Notes: generated by a model not told the origin, from the letters alone. A stretch of 7,087 nt of DNA from Pseudomonadota bacterium (GCA_021852325.1 JAJZNM010000076.1:1-7087); one strand, 5' to 3'; counted from the first letter of the stretch, positions 1-6,244 are shown. A program made the numbers and translations.

Positions 1-72
1 GAGGGTCTCACACACGAATGGTTCTTCTTCCGGGGTTTCCCGAAACGAGGACCGGGTTCCTGTCAAACCTGA
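1..72 (+). other. Possible 3' end of an upstream gene or a leader region, unassigned
   Basis: In the frame starting at base 1 the sequence stays open for 23 codons and stops at TGA 70-72, exactly at the left arm of a strong terminator. That is where the end of an upstream plus-strand gene would be expected. The short peptide contains a Trp-Phe-Phe-Phe run (codons at 19-30) and then a basic, Gly/Pro-rich tail. I do not recognise it. No start codon for this frame lies in the window, so it could be a gene tail, a leader peptide or non-coding sequence. The other two plus frames stay open through the terminator and are less plausible. Confidence 0.2.
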
Positions 73-101
73 CCCCGGACACTGGATCCGGGGTTTTTTT
101 T
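72..101 (+). terminator. Rho-independent terminator upstream of olsB
   Basis: A perfect GC-rich stem pairs 72-79 (ACCCCGGA) with 87-94 (TCCGGGGT) around a 7-base loop. A run of eight T runs from 94 to 101. This is a textbook intrinsic terminator for plus-strand transcription arriving from outside the window. It insulates the ols operon from its upstream neighbour. The left arm can also pair with an earlier copy of the right-arm sequence at 29-36; this is described as a separate finding. Confidence 0.85.
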
Positions 102-122
102 ACCCGTTTTGAAACCCCGGCG

Positions 123-131
123 TGCTATGAT
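123..131 (+). promoter_or_regulatory. Candidate extended -10 promoter for the olsB-olsA-phoU-dsbB unit
   Basis: TGCTATGAT matches the extended -10 pattern TGnTATAAT with one mismatch. It lies 47 bases before the olsB start and downstream of the terminator, as expected for the operon promoter. Transcription would start near 137-139. No good -35 hexamer lies 15-18 bp upstream. The TTGAAA at 109-114 is only 11 bp away, too close to pair with this -10 element. Extended -10 promoters can work without a -35, but the call rests on sequence pattern alone. Confidence 0.45.
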
Positions 132-148
132 CACCATGGGTCATAGCA
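123..148. promoter_or_regulatory. Inverted repeat over the olsB promoter, candidate operator
   Basis: TGCTATGA (123-130) and TCATAGCA (141-148) are perfect 8-bp inverted arms separated by 10 bp. The left arm coincides with the extended -10 element and the right arm lies just past the predicted transcription start. Arm centres are 18 bp apart, not far from two helical turns, which would suit a dimeric repressor occluding RNA polymerase. The left arm would mostly precede the transcript, so an RNA hairpin is less likely. It does not match the Pho box pattern of two CTGTCAT-like repeats 11 bp apart. The regulator is unknown. Confidence 0.4.
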
Positions 149-164
149 GTTTGGCCAGCTACCT

Positions 165-171
165 GGGGGAG
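165..171 (+). promoter_or_regulatory. Ribosome binding site of olsB
   Basis: GGGGGAG lies 7 bases before the ATG at 179. This supports that start over the next in-frame Met at residue 15, even though the first 28 or so residues are not needed for the family match. Confidence 0.6.
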
Positions 172-178
172 ATCCGCC

Positions 179-979
179 ATGACGATTGATCGGACAGTCT
201 CCGGAACGCAACCCTCGGACATGCCAGGTGAATCTTCTCCATTGCCTCGCGGAGAGGCATCCCTTGCCGTGGAATGGGCACAAAACGAGCACGCCATCCG
301 GGAAGCGCAGCGGCTTCGATGGGTCGTTTTTGCCGAGGAACAAGGGGCACGGATCCTGACCCCCGAGCCCGGGTTCGACATTGATCCGCTGGATGCATTC
401 TGCCGGCATATCGTGGTGCGCGATCTTCGCACCGGCCAGGTCGTGGCCTGTTCCCGGATCCTTTATGAAGAAGACGCCGATCGCGCGGGCGGATTCTATT
501 CGGAAAGCGAGTTTGACCTAAGCGCCATCCGCAAGGCTCCGGGACGGACCATGGAGATGGGGCGGACCTGTGTCCATCCCGACTATCGAAAGACCGTGAC
601 GATCGGGCTCCTCTGGTCGGGAATCGCCCAGTTCACCGCATTCCGGGAATATGCGCGCATCATTGGCTGTGCCAGCATCCCGATGCGTCCGGACGCGGGG
701 GCAAGCGCGCTCGCAGCCTACGAGTATCTCATGGCCCGTTGTCCATCACCCGAGGACCAGTTGCCCGCAGGTCGCATCGCCGCCTCCGAGCCCAGGGTCC
801 CGCCCTTGCTCATGGCCTACGTCCGCTATGGTGCGGTCGTCTGCGGCCCGCCGTGCTGGGATCCGGGTTTCGATACCGCCGATCTCCTCATGATGCTGCC
901 TGCGGAAAACGTAGGCCCACGCTATCTCAGGCGGTACGTCGAACGCAGGAAGCCGGAAGCCGGCGGGCGCGATGGATAG
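179..979 (+). CDS. olsB: L-ornithine N-alpha-acyltransferase OlsB (GNAT superfamily)
   Basis: The likely role is the first step of ornithine lipid synthesis: transfer of a 3-hydroxyacyl chain from acyl carrier protein to the alpha-amino group of ornithine, giving lyso-ornithine lipid at the inner membrane. The 266-residue protein has the OlsB/putative-hemolysin GNAT layout. This comprises AQRLRW-VF-EE near 43-54, an acidic segment D67-D72, a RILYEE core strand (93-98), GGFYSESEFDL (104-114), MEMGRTCV-P-YR (125-137), LLWSGIAQF (144-152) and GCASIP (163-168). The family C-terminal block ending PPCWDPGF-TADL runs to about 236. The first 28 residues are a polar, low-conservation extension. Assignment is helped by the adjacent olsA-type gene. 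Other amino-acid N-acyltransferases in this family, and glutamine or lysine as acceptor, cannot be excluded. The end overlaps olsA by 8 bp. Confidence 0.85.
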   Translation: MTIDRTVSGTQPSDMPGESSPLPRGEASLAVEWAQNEHAIREAQRLRWVVFAEEQGARILTPEPGFDIDPLDAFCRHIVVRDLRTGQVVACSRILYEEDADRAGGFYSESEFDLSAIRKAPGRTMEMGRTCVHPDYRKTVTIGLLWSGIAQFTAFREYARIIGCASIPMRPDAGASALAAYEYLMARCPSPEDQLPAGRIAASEPRVPPLLMAYVRYGAVVCGPPCWDPGFDTADLLMMLPAENVGPRYLRRYVERRKPEAGGRDG

Positions 980-1799
980 AGCCGTCCGCGAACTGGTGCG
1001 CATCCTGCGCACTCCCGCCATTCTTTTATGGCTGCTCATCGGTGTGGCCCTGTCCAGTCTCGTGGCCCTGGCCAGCCCCTGGAAACGTCAGCAGCGCCGT
1101 CTGCGGATCCGGATTGCGGATTTCTGGTTGTCGGGCGCACTTCGGTTCATTGGCGTCCACGTGCGGATCGTGGGTCAGCCTCAGACCGGTGCGGTCCTCT
1201 TCGCGGCCAACCATGTGACCTGGATGGATATCCTGGTCCTGTCTTCCGTCTGCGGTGCCCGGTTTGTGGCGAAAGCCGAAGTGGGCAGCTGGCCTCTGCT
1301 TGGCTGGTTTGCCAAGGAGGGAGGAACGGTGTTTATCCGGCGTGGCGACAATGCCAGTTTTACCGCGGTCGTCGAACGCATGCGTGCCGAACTGGCACAG
1401 GGTGAGCGGCTGATCCTGTTCCCCGAGGGCACGACCAGCAATGGCCACGAGTTGCGCCGTTTCCGCTCCCGTCTCTTTGCGGCGGCATCGGATCCCGGTG
1501 TCTGGGTCCAGCCGGTGGGCCTGCGCTATGCGGGTACGGGGGATGCCAGCGAGAAAATCCCCTTTGTGGGTGACGAGACCATTTTTGCCAATCTTTGGCG
1601 CGTCCTTTCACTGCGCGCTGTTGAGGCAGAAATGGTTTTCTTTGAGCCGCTGCCCGCATCCCGCCATGCTCCGAAGGAGCTTGCCGAGACCTGTGAGAAG
1701 CGGATCCGACTCTGGATGGAACATTCGGCCGCGCTATCCCTGGAAGCGGATGCCGTTTGCCCCCGGCCCAAGAAGGCCAGCGATGTCCTGGATTATTGA
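972..1799 (+). CDS. olsA: 1-acyl-sn-glycerol-3-phosphate / lyso-ornithine lipid O-acyltransferase (PlsC family, probable OlsA)
   Basis: This 275-residue protein of the PlsC/LPLAT family has an N-terminal membrane segment at about 16-34. It carries the catalytic H81-V-T-W-M-D86 (HX4D) motif, a GTVFIRR block (118-124) that fits the second substrate-binding motif, FPEGTTS (150-156), and VQPVGLRY (179-186) as motif IV. All four family motifs are present. Beside olsB the likely reaction is esterification of the 3-hydroxyl of lyso-ornithine lipid to give mature ornithine lipid. Such enzymes can also acylate lysophosphatidic acid, so plain PlsC activity is the main alternative. The ATG lies inside the last codons of olsB (8-bp overlap) with only a weak ribosome binding site, so translation is probably coupled. 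The C-terminal tail after about 250 is charged and not part of the core domain. Confidence 0.82.
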   Translation: MDRAVRELVRILRTPAILLWLLIGVALSSLVALASPWKRQQRRLRIRIADFWLSGALRFIGVHVRIVGQPQTGAVLFAANHVTWMDILVLSSVCGARFVAKAEVGSWPLLGWFAKEGGTVFIRRGDNASFTAVVERMRAELAQGERLILFPEGTTSNGHELRRFRSRLFAAASDPGVWVQPVGLRYAGTGDASEKIPFVGDETIFANLWRVLSLRAVEAEMVFFEPLPASRHAPKELAETCEKRIRLWMEHSAALSLEADAVCPRPKKASDVLDY

Positions 1800-1811
1800 G
1801 GGGGCATCTCC

Positions 1812-2543
1812 ATGAACCAGTTTCCGATCGGCGAACATATTTCGCAGGAGTTCAACTCGGAACTCGGCGGATTGAGGCGCCAGTTGCTGACCATGGGCGG
1901 GCTCGTCGAGCAGCAGATCATCGACGCACTCCGGGTACTTCGTGAGGGAGACAGCGCGCTCGCCGAAAAACTCGACCAGGCGGACCAGGAGATCAACCAG
2001 CTTGAGATTGCACTGGATGAAGCGGGCAGCCACATCCTGGTCCGTCGGCAGCCCGCGGCAAGCGACCTGAGGCTGATTTTCGCCATCCTCAAGGCGAGTT
2101 CCGATCTCGAGCGTGTCGGGGATGAGGCTTCCAAAATCGGCCGGCTGTTTTTGTCGTTGCCGATACAGGAACGGGATCCGGCAGGTTTCCACGAGGTGGT
2201 GAGACTCGGGGAAGCTGCACAAAACATCATCCATGGCGCGCTGGATGCTTTTGCACGGGTCGATGCCAATGCCGCGTTGACCATCCTGCGCGAGGATTTC
2301 CGGATCGACCGTGATTACGAAAGTTTTATCCGTCAGTCGATTACCTACATGATGGAAGACCCGAGGACCATCCGACGGGTCTTCAACAGCCTCTGGATCG
2401 GCCGCTCGATGGAGCGGATCGGCGATCATGCCAAAAATATCTGTGAATATGTGATCTATCTCGTATATGGCAAGGACGTGCGGCATGCACGGACTGACGA
2501 GATCGAGAAACTGATGCACACCCGCCCGGGGACCTCGAAGTAA
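1812..2543 (+). CDS. phoU: Phosphate signalling complex protein PhoU
   Basis: PhoU is a cytoplasmic protein that couples the PstSCAB phosphate transporter to the PhoR/PhoB two-component system, repressing the Pho regulon and restraining phosphate uptake when phosphate is plentiful. The 243-residue length is normal for the family. The two repeated three-helix bundles are visible, each with its signature metal-binding helix: DLERVGDEASKI (98-109) and SMERIGDHAKNI (199-210), with acidic residues E100/D104 and E201/D205. The start has a good ribosome binding site (GAGGGGG at 1798-1804, 7 bases upstream). The gene sits 12 bp after olsA and 4 bp before dsbB. No pst transporter or phoBR gene is adjacent, whereas phoU often ends a pstSCAB operon. 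Confidence 0.95.
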   Translation: MNQFPIGEHISQEFNSELGGLRRQLLTMGGLVEQQIIDALRVLREGDSALAEKLDQADQEINQLEIALDEAGSHILVRRQPAASDLRLIFAILKASSDLERVGDEASKIGRLFLSLPIQERDPAGFHEVVRLGEAAQNIIHGALDAFARVDANAALTILREDFRIDRDYESFIRQSITYMMEDPRTIRRVFNSLWIGRSMERIGDHAKNICEYVIYLVYGKDVRHARTDEIEKLMHTRPGTSK

Positions 2544-2547
2544 GCCC

Positions 2548-3042
2548 GTGCTACGACGGTTTTTGAATCTCCTCGGCTTTCTGGCTTGCGTGGCCCTGCT
2601 GGGCTATGCGTACTACCTGCAATATGCGCAAGGGCTCATGCCCTGCCCCCTGTGCATCCTGCAGCGTATCTTCATGGCCTTGCTTGGCCTGGTCTTTCTC
2701 CTCGCGACCATCCATGACGTCCGGCGCTGGGGCAGCCGGTTCTACGGCATGTGCATGATCCTGGTCGGGCTTCTCGGCGCGGCCGTTGCCCTTCGCCAGA
2801 TCTGGCTCCAGTATTTTGCCACGCAGCCACCCACCTCCTGCGCTGCAGGGCTGGGGTGGATGTTTCGCCATCTGCCTCCCGTTGAGGCGCTGCGCCTGAC
2901 GCTGTCCGGCAGCGGCAGTTGCGCTGCCATCCCCTGGACCTTTCTCGGGCTGAGCATGCCGGTCTGGGTCTTTGTGGCTTTCGTGATCCTGGCGAGCTTC
3001 GGGAGCTGGGCGAACTTCAAGGCCGCCCGAAAGGCCTCGTGA
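2548..3042 (+). CDS. dsbB: Disulfide bond formation protein DsbB
   Basis: DsbB is an inner-membrane quinone reductase that reoxidises periplasmic DsbA and passes the electrons to ubiquinone or menaquinone. The 164-residue protein shows four hydrophobic segments, at about 6-26, 41-57, 65-87 and 132-153. The first redox pair is C33-P-L-C36, followed by R40 at the position of the quinone-contacting Arg of E. coli DsbB. The second periplasmic pair is C98 and C125, in the loop between segments 3 and 4. All catalytic cysteines are present. The GTG start lies 4 bp after the phoU stop with no strong ribosome binding site, so translational coupling is likely; no better start exists before the first membrane segment. 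No dsbA is in the window. Confidence 0.92.
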   Translation: MLRRFLNLLGFLACVALLGYAYYLQYAQGLMPCPLCILQRIFMALLGLVFLLATIHDVRRWGSRFYGMCMILVGLLGAAVALRQIWLQYFATQPPTSCAAGLGWMFRHLPPVEALRLTLSGSGSCAAIPWTFLGLSMPVWVFVAFVILASFGSWANFKAARKAS

Positions 3043-3058
3043 TGTCGCCTCCCGGTTC
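3043..3058. other. Convergent junction between dsbB and dapE
   Basis: Only 16 bp separate the two stop codons, and I see no hairpin followed by a T-run for either strand in the gap. The nearest candidate is a 5-bp stem inside the end of dsbB (3020-3024 with 3033-3037), which lacks a T-run on either side. Termination may be Rho-dependent, or the two transcripts may overlap at their 3' ends. Confidence 0.5.
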
Positions 3059-4195
3059 TTAGGCTGCCGGGGCCAGATAGCGCTCGGTGATGTCACGGTA
3101 CAAATCCCGGAGCGTCAGCAGGTCGGCCACGGAGACCCGCTCGTCAAATGCGTGAAGCCGTTCGCTCGGCAACCCGAGTTCGACAACTTCACATCCCATG
3201 GCGGCGAAAAACCGGCCATCCGAAGTTCCGCCGTCGACCCGGAGTTCGGGTTCACGCCCAATCCTTTCGCGGATGACCGCGCGGGCACATTCCCGGAGCC
3301 TTCCCGGGGGTGACAGGTAAGGTTCGGCCGAACGCCGCCAATGCAGTTCATGGGGTCCCGGGATCGCATTCAGCAGGCACTGGATCCCGTCTTCGAGTTC
3401 GTGGCAGGTCGAGGTTGGGGGGTAGCGCAGATTGAAGAGGGCGCGGGCTCCGGCTGGAACGACGTTCCGACCGGCGGCCTCAGCCTCGATCGAGGTGACG
3501 TGGAAACTGAGTGGCGGGAAGATCGTCTGCCCCGCGCCGGGATCAAGCTTGCGGCACTGGGTGAGAAACCCCAACAACCGGTGAACCGGATTGGATTCGG
3601 GTGCGACATAAGCCACGTGTCCGGATGCGCCCTCGAACCGGACCTCACCGCTCAAGGAGCCGCGGCGTCCGATCCGGATGGCGTCACCGGCACGGTCCCG
3701 TGAAGAGGGTTCCCCGACGAGAGCGGCCGTCACCGGGACGCCTTGCCCGCGAAGGTAGCCGAGGACCTTCAGGGTTCCGTCGACGGCGGGGCCCTCTTCG
3801 TCACTGGTCACGAGAAAGGCCAAGGTACCGGCATGTTCCGGCGAGACGTCGACCGATGCCACGGCGGCCTCGACCATCGCGGCAAGCGCACCTTTCATGT
3901 CGATGGCACCGCGGCCATAGAGCCAATCCTCTCCCAGCATCCCCGCGAACGGCGGGACACTCCAGCGGGACACCGGACCCGCCGGGACCACGTCGCTGTG
4001 TCCCGCAAAGACCAGGACCGGCTCGCCACTTCCATGGGTCGCCCACAAATTGGCGACGGGACCAAAAGGCAGATGGCTGATCTCGAACCCGCTTGCGCCA
4101 AGCCGGTCGGCGATCAGGGCCTGGCAGCCGTGATCGTCCGGCGTGACCGAAGGACGCTTGATCAGCTGTCGCGCCAGGAGGATCACAGGATCCAC
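3059..4195 (-). CDS. dapE: Succinyl-diaminopimelate desuccinylase DapE
   Basis: DapE is a cytoplasmic di-zinc hydrolase of the M20 family. It cleaves N-succinyl-LL-2,6-diaminopimelate to succinate and LL-diaminopimelate, for lysine and peptidoglycan. The 378-residue length is normal. Expected residues are visible: H66 and D68 in AGHSDVVP, D99 in GRGAIDMKG, the catalytic E133 and metal ligand E134 in SDEEGPA, E162 in GEPSS, the dimer-contributed H193 in SGHVAY, the GGTSDGRF motif (322-329) and the last ligand H348. These run one residue behind the H. influenzae numbering. The start is GTG at 4193-4195, chosen because the N terminus aligns with family members; the ribosome binding site is weak. 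It follows dapD by 9 bp and ends its operon. The stretch around H348 is less typical than the rest. Confidence 0.94.
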   Translation of the reverse strand: MDPVILLARQLIKRPSVTPDDHGCQALIADRLGASGFEISHLPFGPVANLWATHGSGEPVLVFAGHSDVVPAGPVSRWSVPPFAGMLGEDWLYGRGAIDMKGALAAMVEAAVASVDVSPEHAGTLAFLVTSDEEGPAVDGTLKVLGYLRGQGVPVTAALVGEPSSRDRAGDAIRIGRRGSLSGEVRFEGASGHVAYVAPESNPVHRLLGFLTQCRKLDPGAGQTIFPPLSFHVTSIEAEAAGRNVVPAGARALFNLRYPPTSTCHELEDGIQCLLNAIPGPHELHWRRSAEPYLSPPGRLRECARAVIRERIGREPELRVDGGTSDGRFFAAMGCEVVELGLPSERLHAFDERVSVADLLTLRDLYRDITERYLAPAA

Positions 4196-4204
4196 GGGAC
4201 TGGC

Positions 4205-5032
4205 TTACCCGAGATCACGCAAGATGGCGTTGAGTCCAACCCGCCGACGGGTCTTGGCGTCCACCTGCTTGACGATCACCGCGCAGTGCAGTGCGTAGGT
4301 TCCATCTCGGCCAGGGTACGTCCCCGGGACGACCACGGCATTCTCGGGAATGTGTCCATAGGAGACGGTTCCACTCTCGCGGTCCACGATACGGGTGCTC
4401 CCGCCCAAGAACAGGCCCATCGCGAGAACTGCACCGCGGTGAACCGTGATGCCTTCCGCGATTTCAGAACGGGCGCCGATGAAGCAGTCGTCTTCGATGA
4501 TCACTGGGGTGGTTTGCACCGGCTCCAGTACGCCGCCGATGCCGACCCCGCCCGAGATATGCACACGGTTCCCGATCTGGGCGCCCGATCCAACGGTTGA
4601 CCATGTGTCGATCAGGCAATCTTCCCCGATGTAGGCACCGACATTGACGTAACTGGGCATGAGAACCGTGCGCGCGCCGATATGGGCACCTTCACGCACG
4701 GTGGCGGGAGGGGCCACACGGCACTGCCGCCGCGACCAGTAATCGGGTGCTCCGGCCGATTGAATCCCGATCTTGTCCTGCCAGTACTGGAGCGTGCCGG
4801 TCATGGGACGGCTGTGCCGGCACCGGAAAAGCAGCAGGACCCCGCGTTGGACCCATCCATGCGTGATCCAGCCCGCTTCGGTGGGACTGGCCACCCGGAC
4901 GGTGCCGTTCTCGAGCTCGTGAACGAGCCAGGTCAAGGCCTGCTCCAGAGCTCGTGGCACGTCCTCAGGAGAGAGCCTCTCCGATTGATCCCAGTAGTCG
5001 TCGAAGACCTGGCGCGCCTGCTCGGCCTGCAT
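4205..5032 (-). CDS. dapD: 2,3,4,5-tetrahydropyridine-2,6-dicarboxylate N-succinyltransferase DapD
   Basis: DapD transfers succinyl from succinyl-CoA to tetrahydrodipicolinate, giving N-succinyl-2-amino-6-oxopimelate, the committed step of the succinylase branch. The 275-residue length matches E. coli DapD (274). An N-terminal helical domain (about 1-100, including GWITHGW and VLLLFR) precedes a left-handed beta-helix of hexapeptide repeats from about 107 to 215, then a C-terminal domain ending in AVIVKQVDAKTR. Active-site residues D142 (LIDTWSTVG) and E190 (GARSEI) match the residues known from mycobacterial DapD. The strongly conserved SGGVGIGGVLEP (160-171) is present. The ATG shares its A with the dapC stop (TGATG), which implies translational coupling. 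dapE follows after 9 bp. Confidence 0.97.
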   Translation of the reverse strand: MQAEQARQVFDDYWDQSERLSPEDVPRALEQALTWLVHELENGTVRVASPTEAGWITHGWVQRGVLLLFRCRHSRPMTGTLQYWQDKIGIQSAGAPDYWSRRQCRVAPPATVREGAHIGARTVLMPSYVNVGAYIGEDCLIDTWSTVGSGAQIGNRVHISGGVGIGGVLEPVQTTPVIIEDDCFIGARSEIAEGITVHRGAVLAMGLFLGGSTRIVDRESGTVSYGHIPENAVVVPGTYPGRDGTYALHCAVIVKQVDAKTRRRVGLNAILRDLG

Positions 5033-6231
5033 CAGTAGTGCCGTTCCACGAAATCCCGGATCCGTGCCAGCGCCTCTCGAGTCTCGGCGAGGTCGGGCAC
5101 CAGGGAGATGCGGATCCGGTTTTGCCCGGGATCTCCCTCCGGCGTCGGGCGCGAGAGATAAGTGCCGGGTAGGGTGAGGACGCCGGTACCCGCATAGAGC
5201 TTGCGTGCAAACTGCTCGGCATCATCGGGAACCACAGGCCAGAGGTAGAATCCTGCGGGCGGAATCTCGACCGGGAGGGCCGGATTCAGGATCTCGGCTG
5301 CGGCCTGGAACTTCTGCCGGTAGAGCGCACGGTTCGAGATCACATGTCCTTCATCTCGCCAGGCCCAGGCGCTGGCCCGCTGGACCGGGATAGGCATCGC
5401 ACAGCCATGATAGGTCCGGTAGCGGTGGAAGGCTTCGATCAGCTGCCGGTCACCCGCCACGAACCCCGAACGCAAACCCGGAACGCTGGAACGCTTGGAC
5501 AGGCTGTGGAACACGACCATCCGTTCGTAATGGTCCCGGCCGAGAAGCGAAGCGGCTTCCAGGATGCCGAGGGGGGGGTGTGCCTCATCTCCGTAGAGCT
5601 CGCTGTAGCACTCATCCGCCGCCACCACGAATCCGTGCCGGTCGGCCAGTCGGAACACCTCCTCGTAGAACTTGAGACCGAGGATGGCACCGGTCGGATT
5701 TCCGGGCGAACAGAGATAGAGAAGCTGGCAACGTTTCCAGACCTCCTCCGAAAGCGCATCGAGATTGGGGGCATATCCGTTCTCTGGGAGCGTATTCAGG
5801 AATACCGGTTTGGCACCGGCCAGGATCGCGGCGCCTTCGTAGATCTGGTAGAAGGGATTCGGCATGGCCACTGTGGCAGGGCGACTCGGGTCGACGACGG
5901 TCTGCGCAAAGGAAAACAGTCCTTCGCGGGTGCCGGATACCGGCAGGATCTGACTCTCTGGGTCAAGCCTGCCAGGACGGAGCGAGAAGCGTTTGGTCGC
6001 CCAGGCCGCGATCGCTTCCCGTAACTCGGGTTCGCCGCGTGCAGTCGGGTAGTGCCCGAGGTCAGCCATGGCATCCCTCAACCGGCTGACCAGCATGGGT
6101 GGCGCGGCGTGGCGGGGTTCGCCGATCGACATTCGGATGGGGGCGTGATCCCGGGGGGGAGGGTCGTTCGCGATCAGGCGCTGGAGCCGCTCGAACGGAT
6201 AGGGCAGAAGGGCATCAAGGTTCGGGTTCAT
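5032..6231 (-). CDS. dapC: Succinyldiaminopimelate aminotransferase DapC
   Basis: DapC is a PLP-dependent class I aminotransferase that moves the amino group of glutamate onto N-succinyl-2-amino-6-oxopimelate, the step between DapD and DapE. From the chosen ATG it has 399 residues, the usual length. Fold-type I features are clear: YPTARGEPELREAIAAW (61-77), NPFYQIYEGA (125-134), SPGNPTGA with N178 (175-182), ADECYSELY with D206 and Y209 (205-213), the PLP lysine K246 in SLSKRSSVPGLRSGF (243-257), YRTYHGCAMP (271-280) and the carboxylate-binding R374 in RIRISL. The MNPNLD start is chosen because the family match begins there and a GGGGGA site lies 7 bases upstream. An earlier in-frame ATG at 6295-6297 overlaps the map stop as ATGA and would add 22 residues. 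Two long G runs on the plus strand fall in this gene. Confidence 0.93.
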   Translation of the reverse strand: MNPNLDALLPYPFERLQRLIANDPPPRDHAPIRMSIGEPRHAAPPMLVSRLRDAMADLGHYPTARGEPELREAIAAWATKRFSLRPGRLDPESQILPVSGTREGLFSFAQTVVDPSRPATVAMPNPFYQIYEGAAILAGAKPVFLNTLPENGYAPNLDALSEEVWKRCQLLYLCSPGNPTGAILGLKFYEEVFRLADRHGFVVAADECYSELYGDEAHPPLGILEAASLLGRDHYERMVVFHSLSKRSSVPGLRSGFVAGDRQLIEAFHRYRTYHGCAMPIPVQRASAWAWRDEGHVISNRALYRQKFQAAAEILNPALPVEIPPAGFYLWPVVPDDAEQFARKLYAGTGVLTLPGTYLSRPTPEGDPGQNRIRISLVPDLAETREALARIRDFVERHY

Positions 6232-6238
6232 GTTTGAA

Positions 6239-6244
6239 TCCCCC
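6239..6244 (-). promoter_or_regulatory. Ribosome binding site of dapC, partly within a small hairpin
   Basis: On the minus strand GGGGGA lies 7 bases before the ATG at 6231, which decides the dapC start. Four of its G residues (6241-6244) can pair with CCCC (minus-strand sense) at 6250-6253 around a 5-base loop. This short stem could lower initiation when dapC is not coupled to upstream translation. The rest of the 62-bp gap up to map holds a 10-bp palindrome ATCCCGGGAT (6260-6269) and no clear promoter. Confidence 0.5.

Noticed and set aside
60..75. Possible Pho box (CTGTCAA then CTGACCC)
   Set aside because: The half-sites are 9 bp apart rather than 11, the second matches poorly, and it lies before the terminator rather than at the promoter.
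109..131. TTGAAA as -35 partner of the TATGAT element
   Set aside because: The spacing is 11 bp, too short for sigma-70 recognition of both hexamers.
18..146. Small plus-strand open frame of 42 codons starting at ATG 18
   Set aside because: It runs through the terminator hairpin and T-run and the promoter candidate, so it is unlikely to be translated.
1734..2519. Minus-strand open frame of 261 codons antisense to phoU
   Set aside because: It is antisense to a well-supported PhoU and explained by codon bias.
3020..3037. AGGCC/GGCCT stem as a bidirectional terminator for dsbB and dapE
   Set aside because: The stem is only 5 bp, lies in coding sequence and has no T-run on either side.
2551..3096. 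Minus-strand open frame antisense to dsbB
   Set aside because: The product is rich in Gln, Pro and Arg, as expected from reading a hydrophobic membrane protein gene backwards.
3743..4600. Long plus-strand open frame antisense to dapE and dapD
   Set aside because: It lies across two clearly real genes, resembles no protein I know, and is the kind of shadow frame GC-rich codon use creates.
5344..6024. Plus-strand open frame of 226 codons antisense to dapC
   Set aside because: It is fully contained in dapC, has no ribosome binding site, and its product has no recognisable motif.
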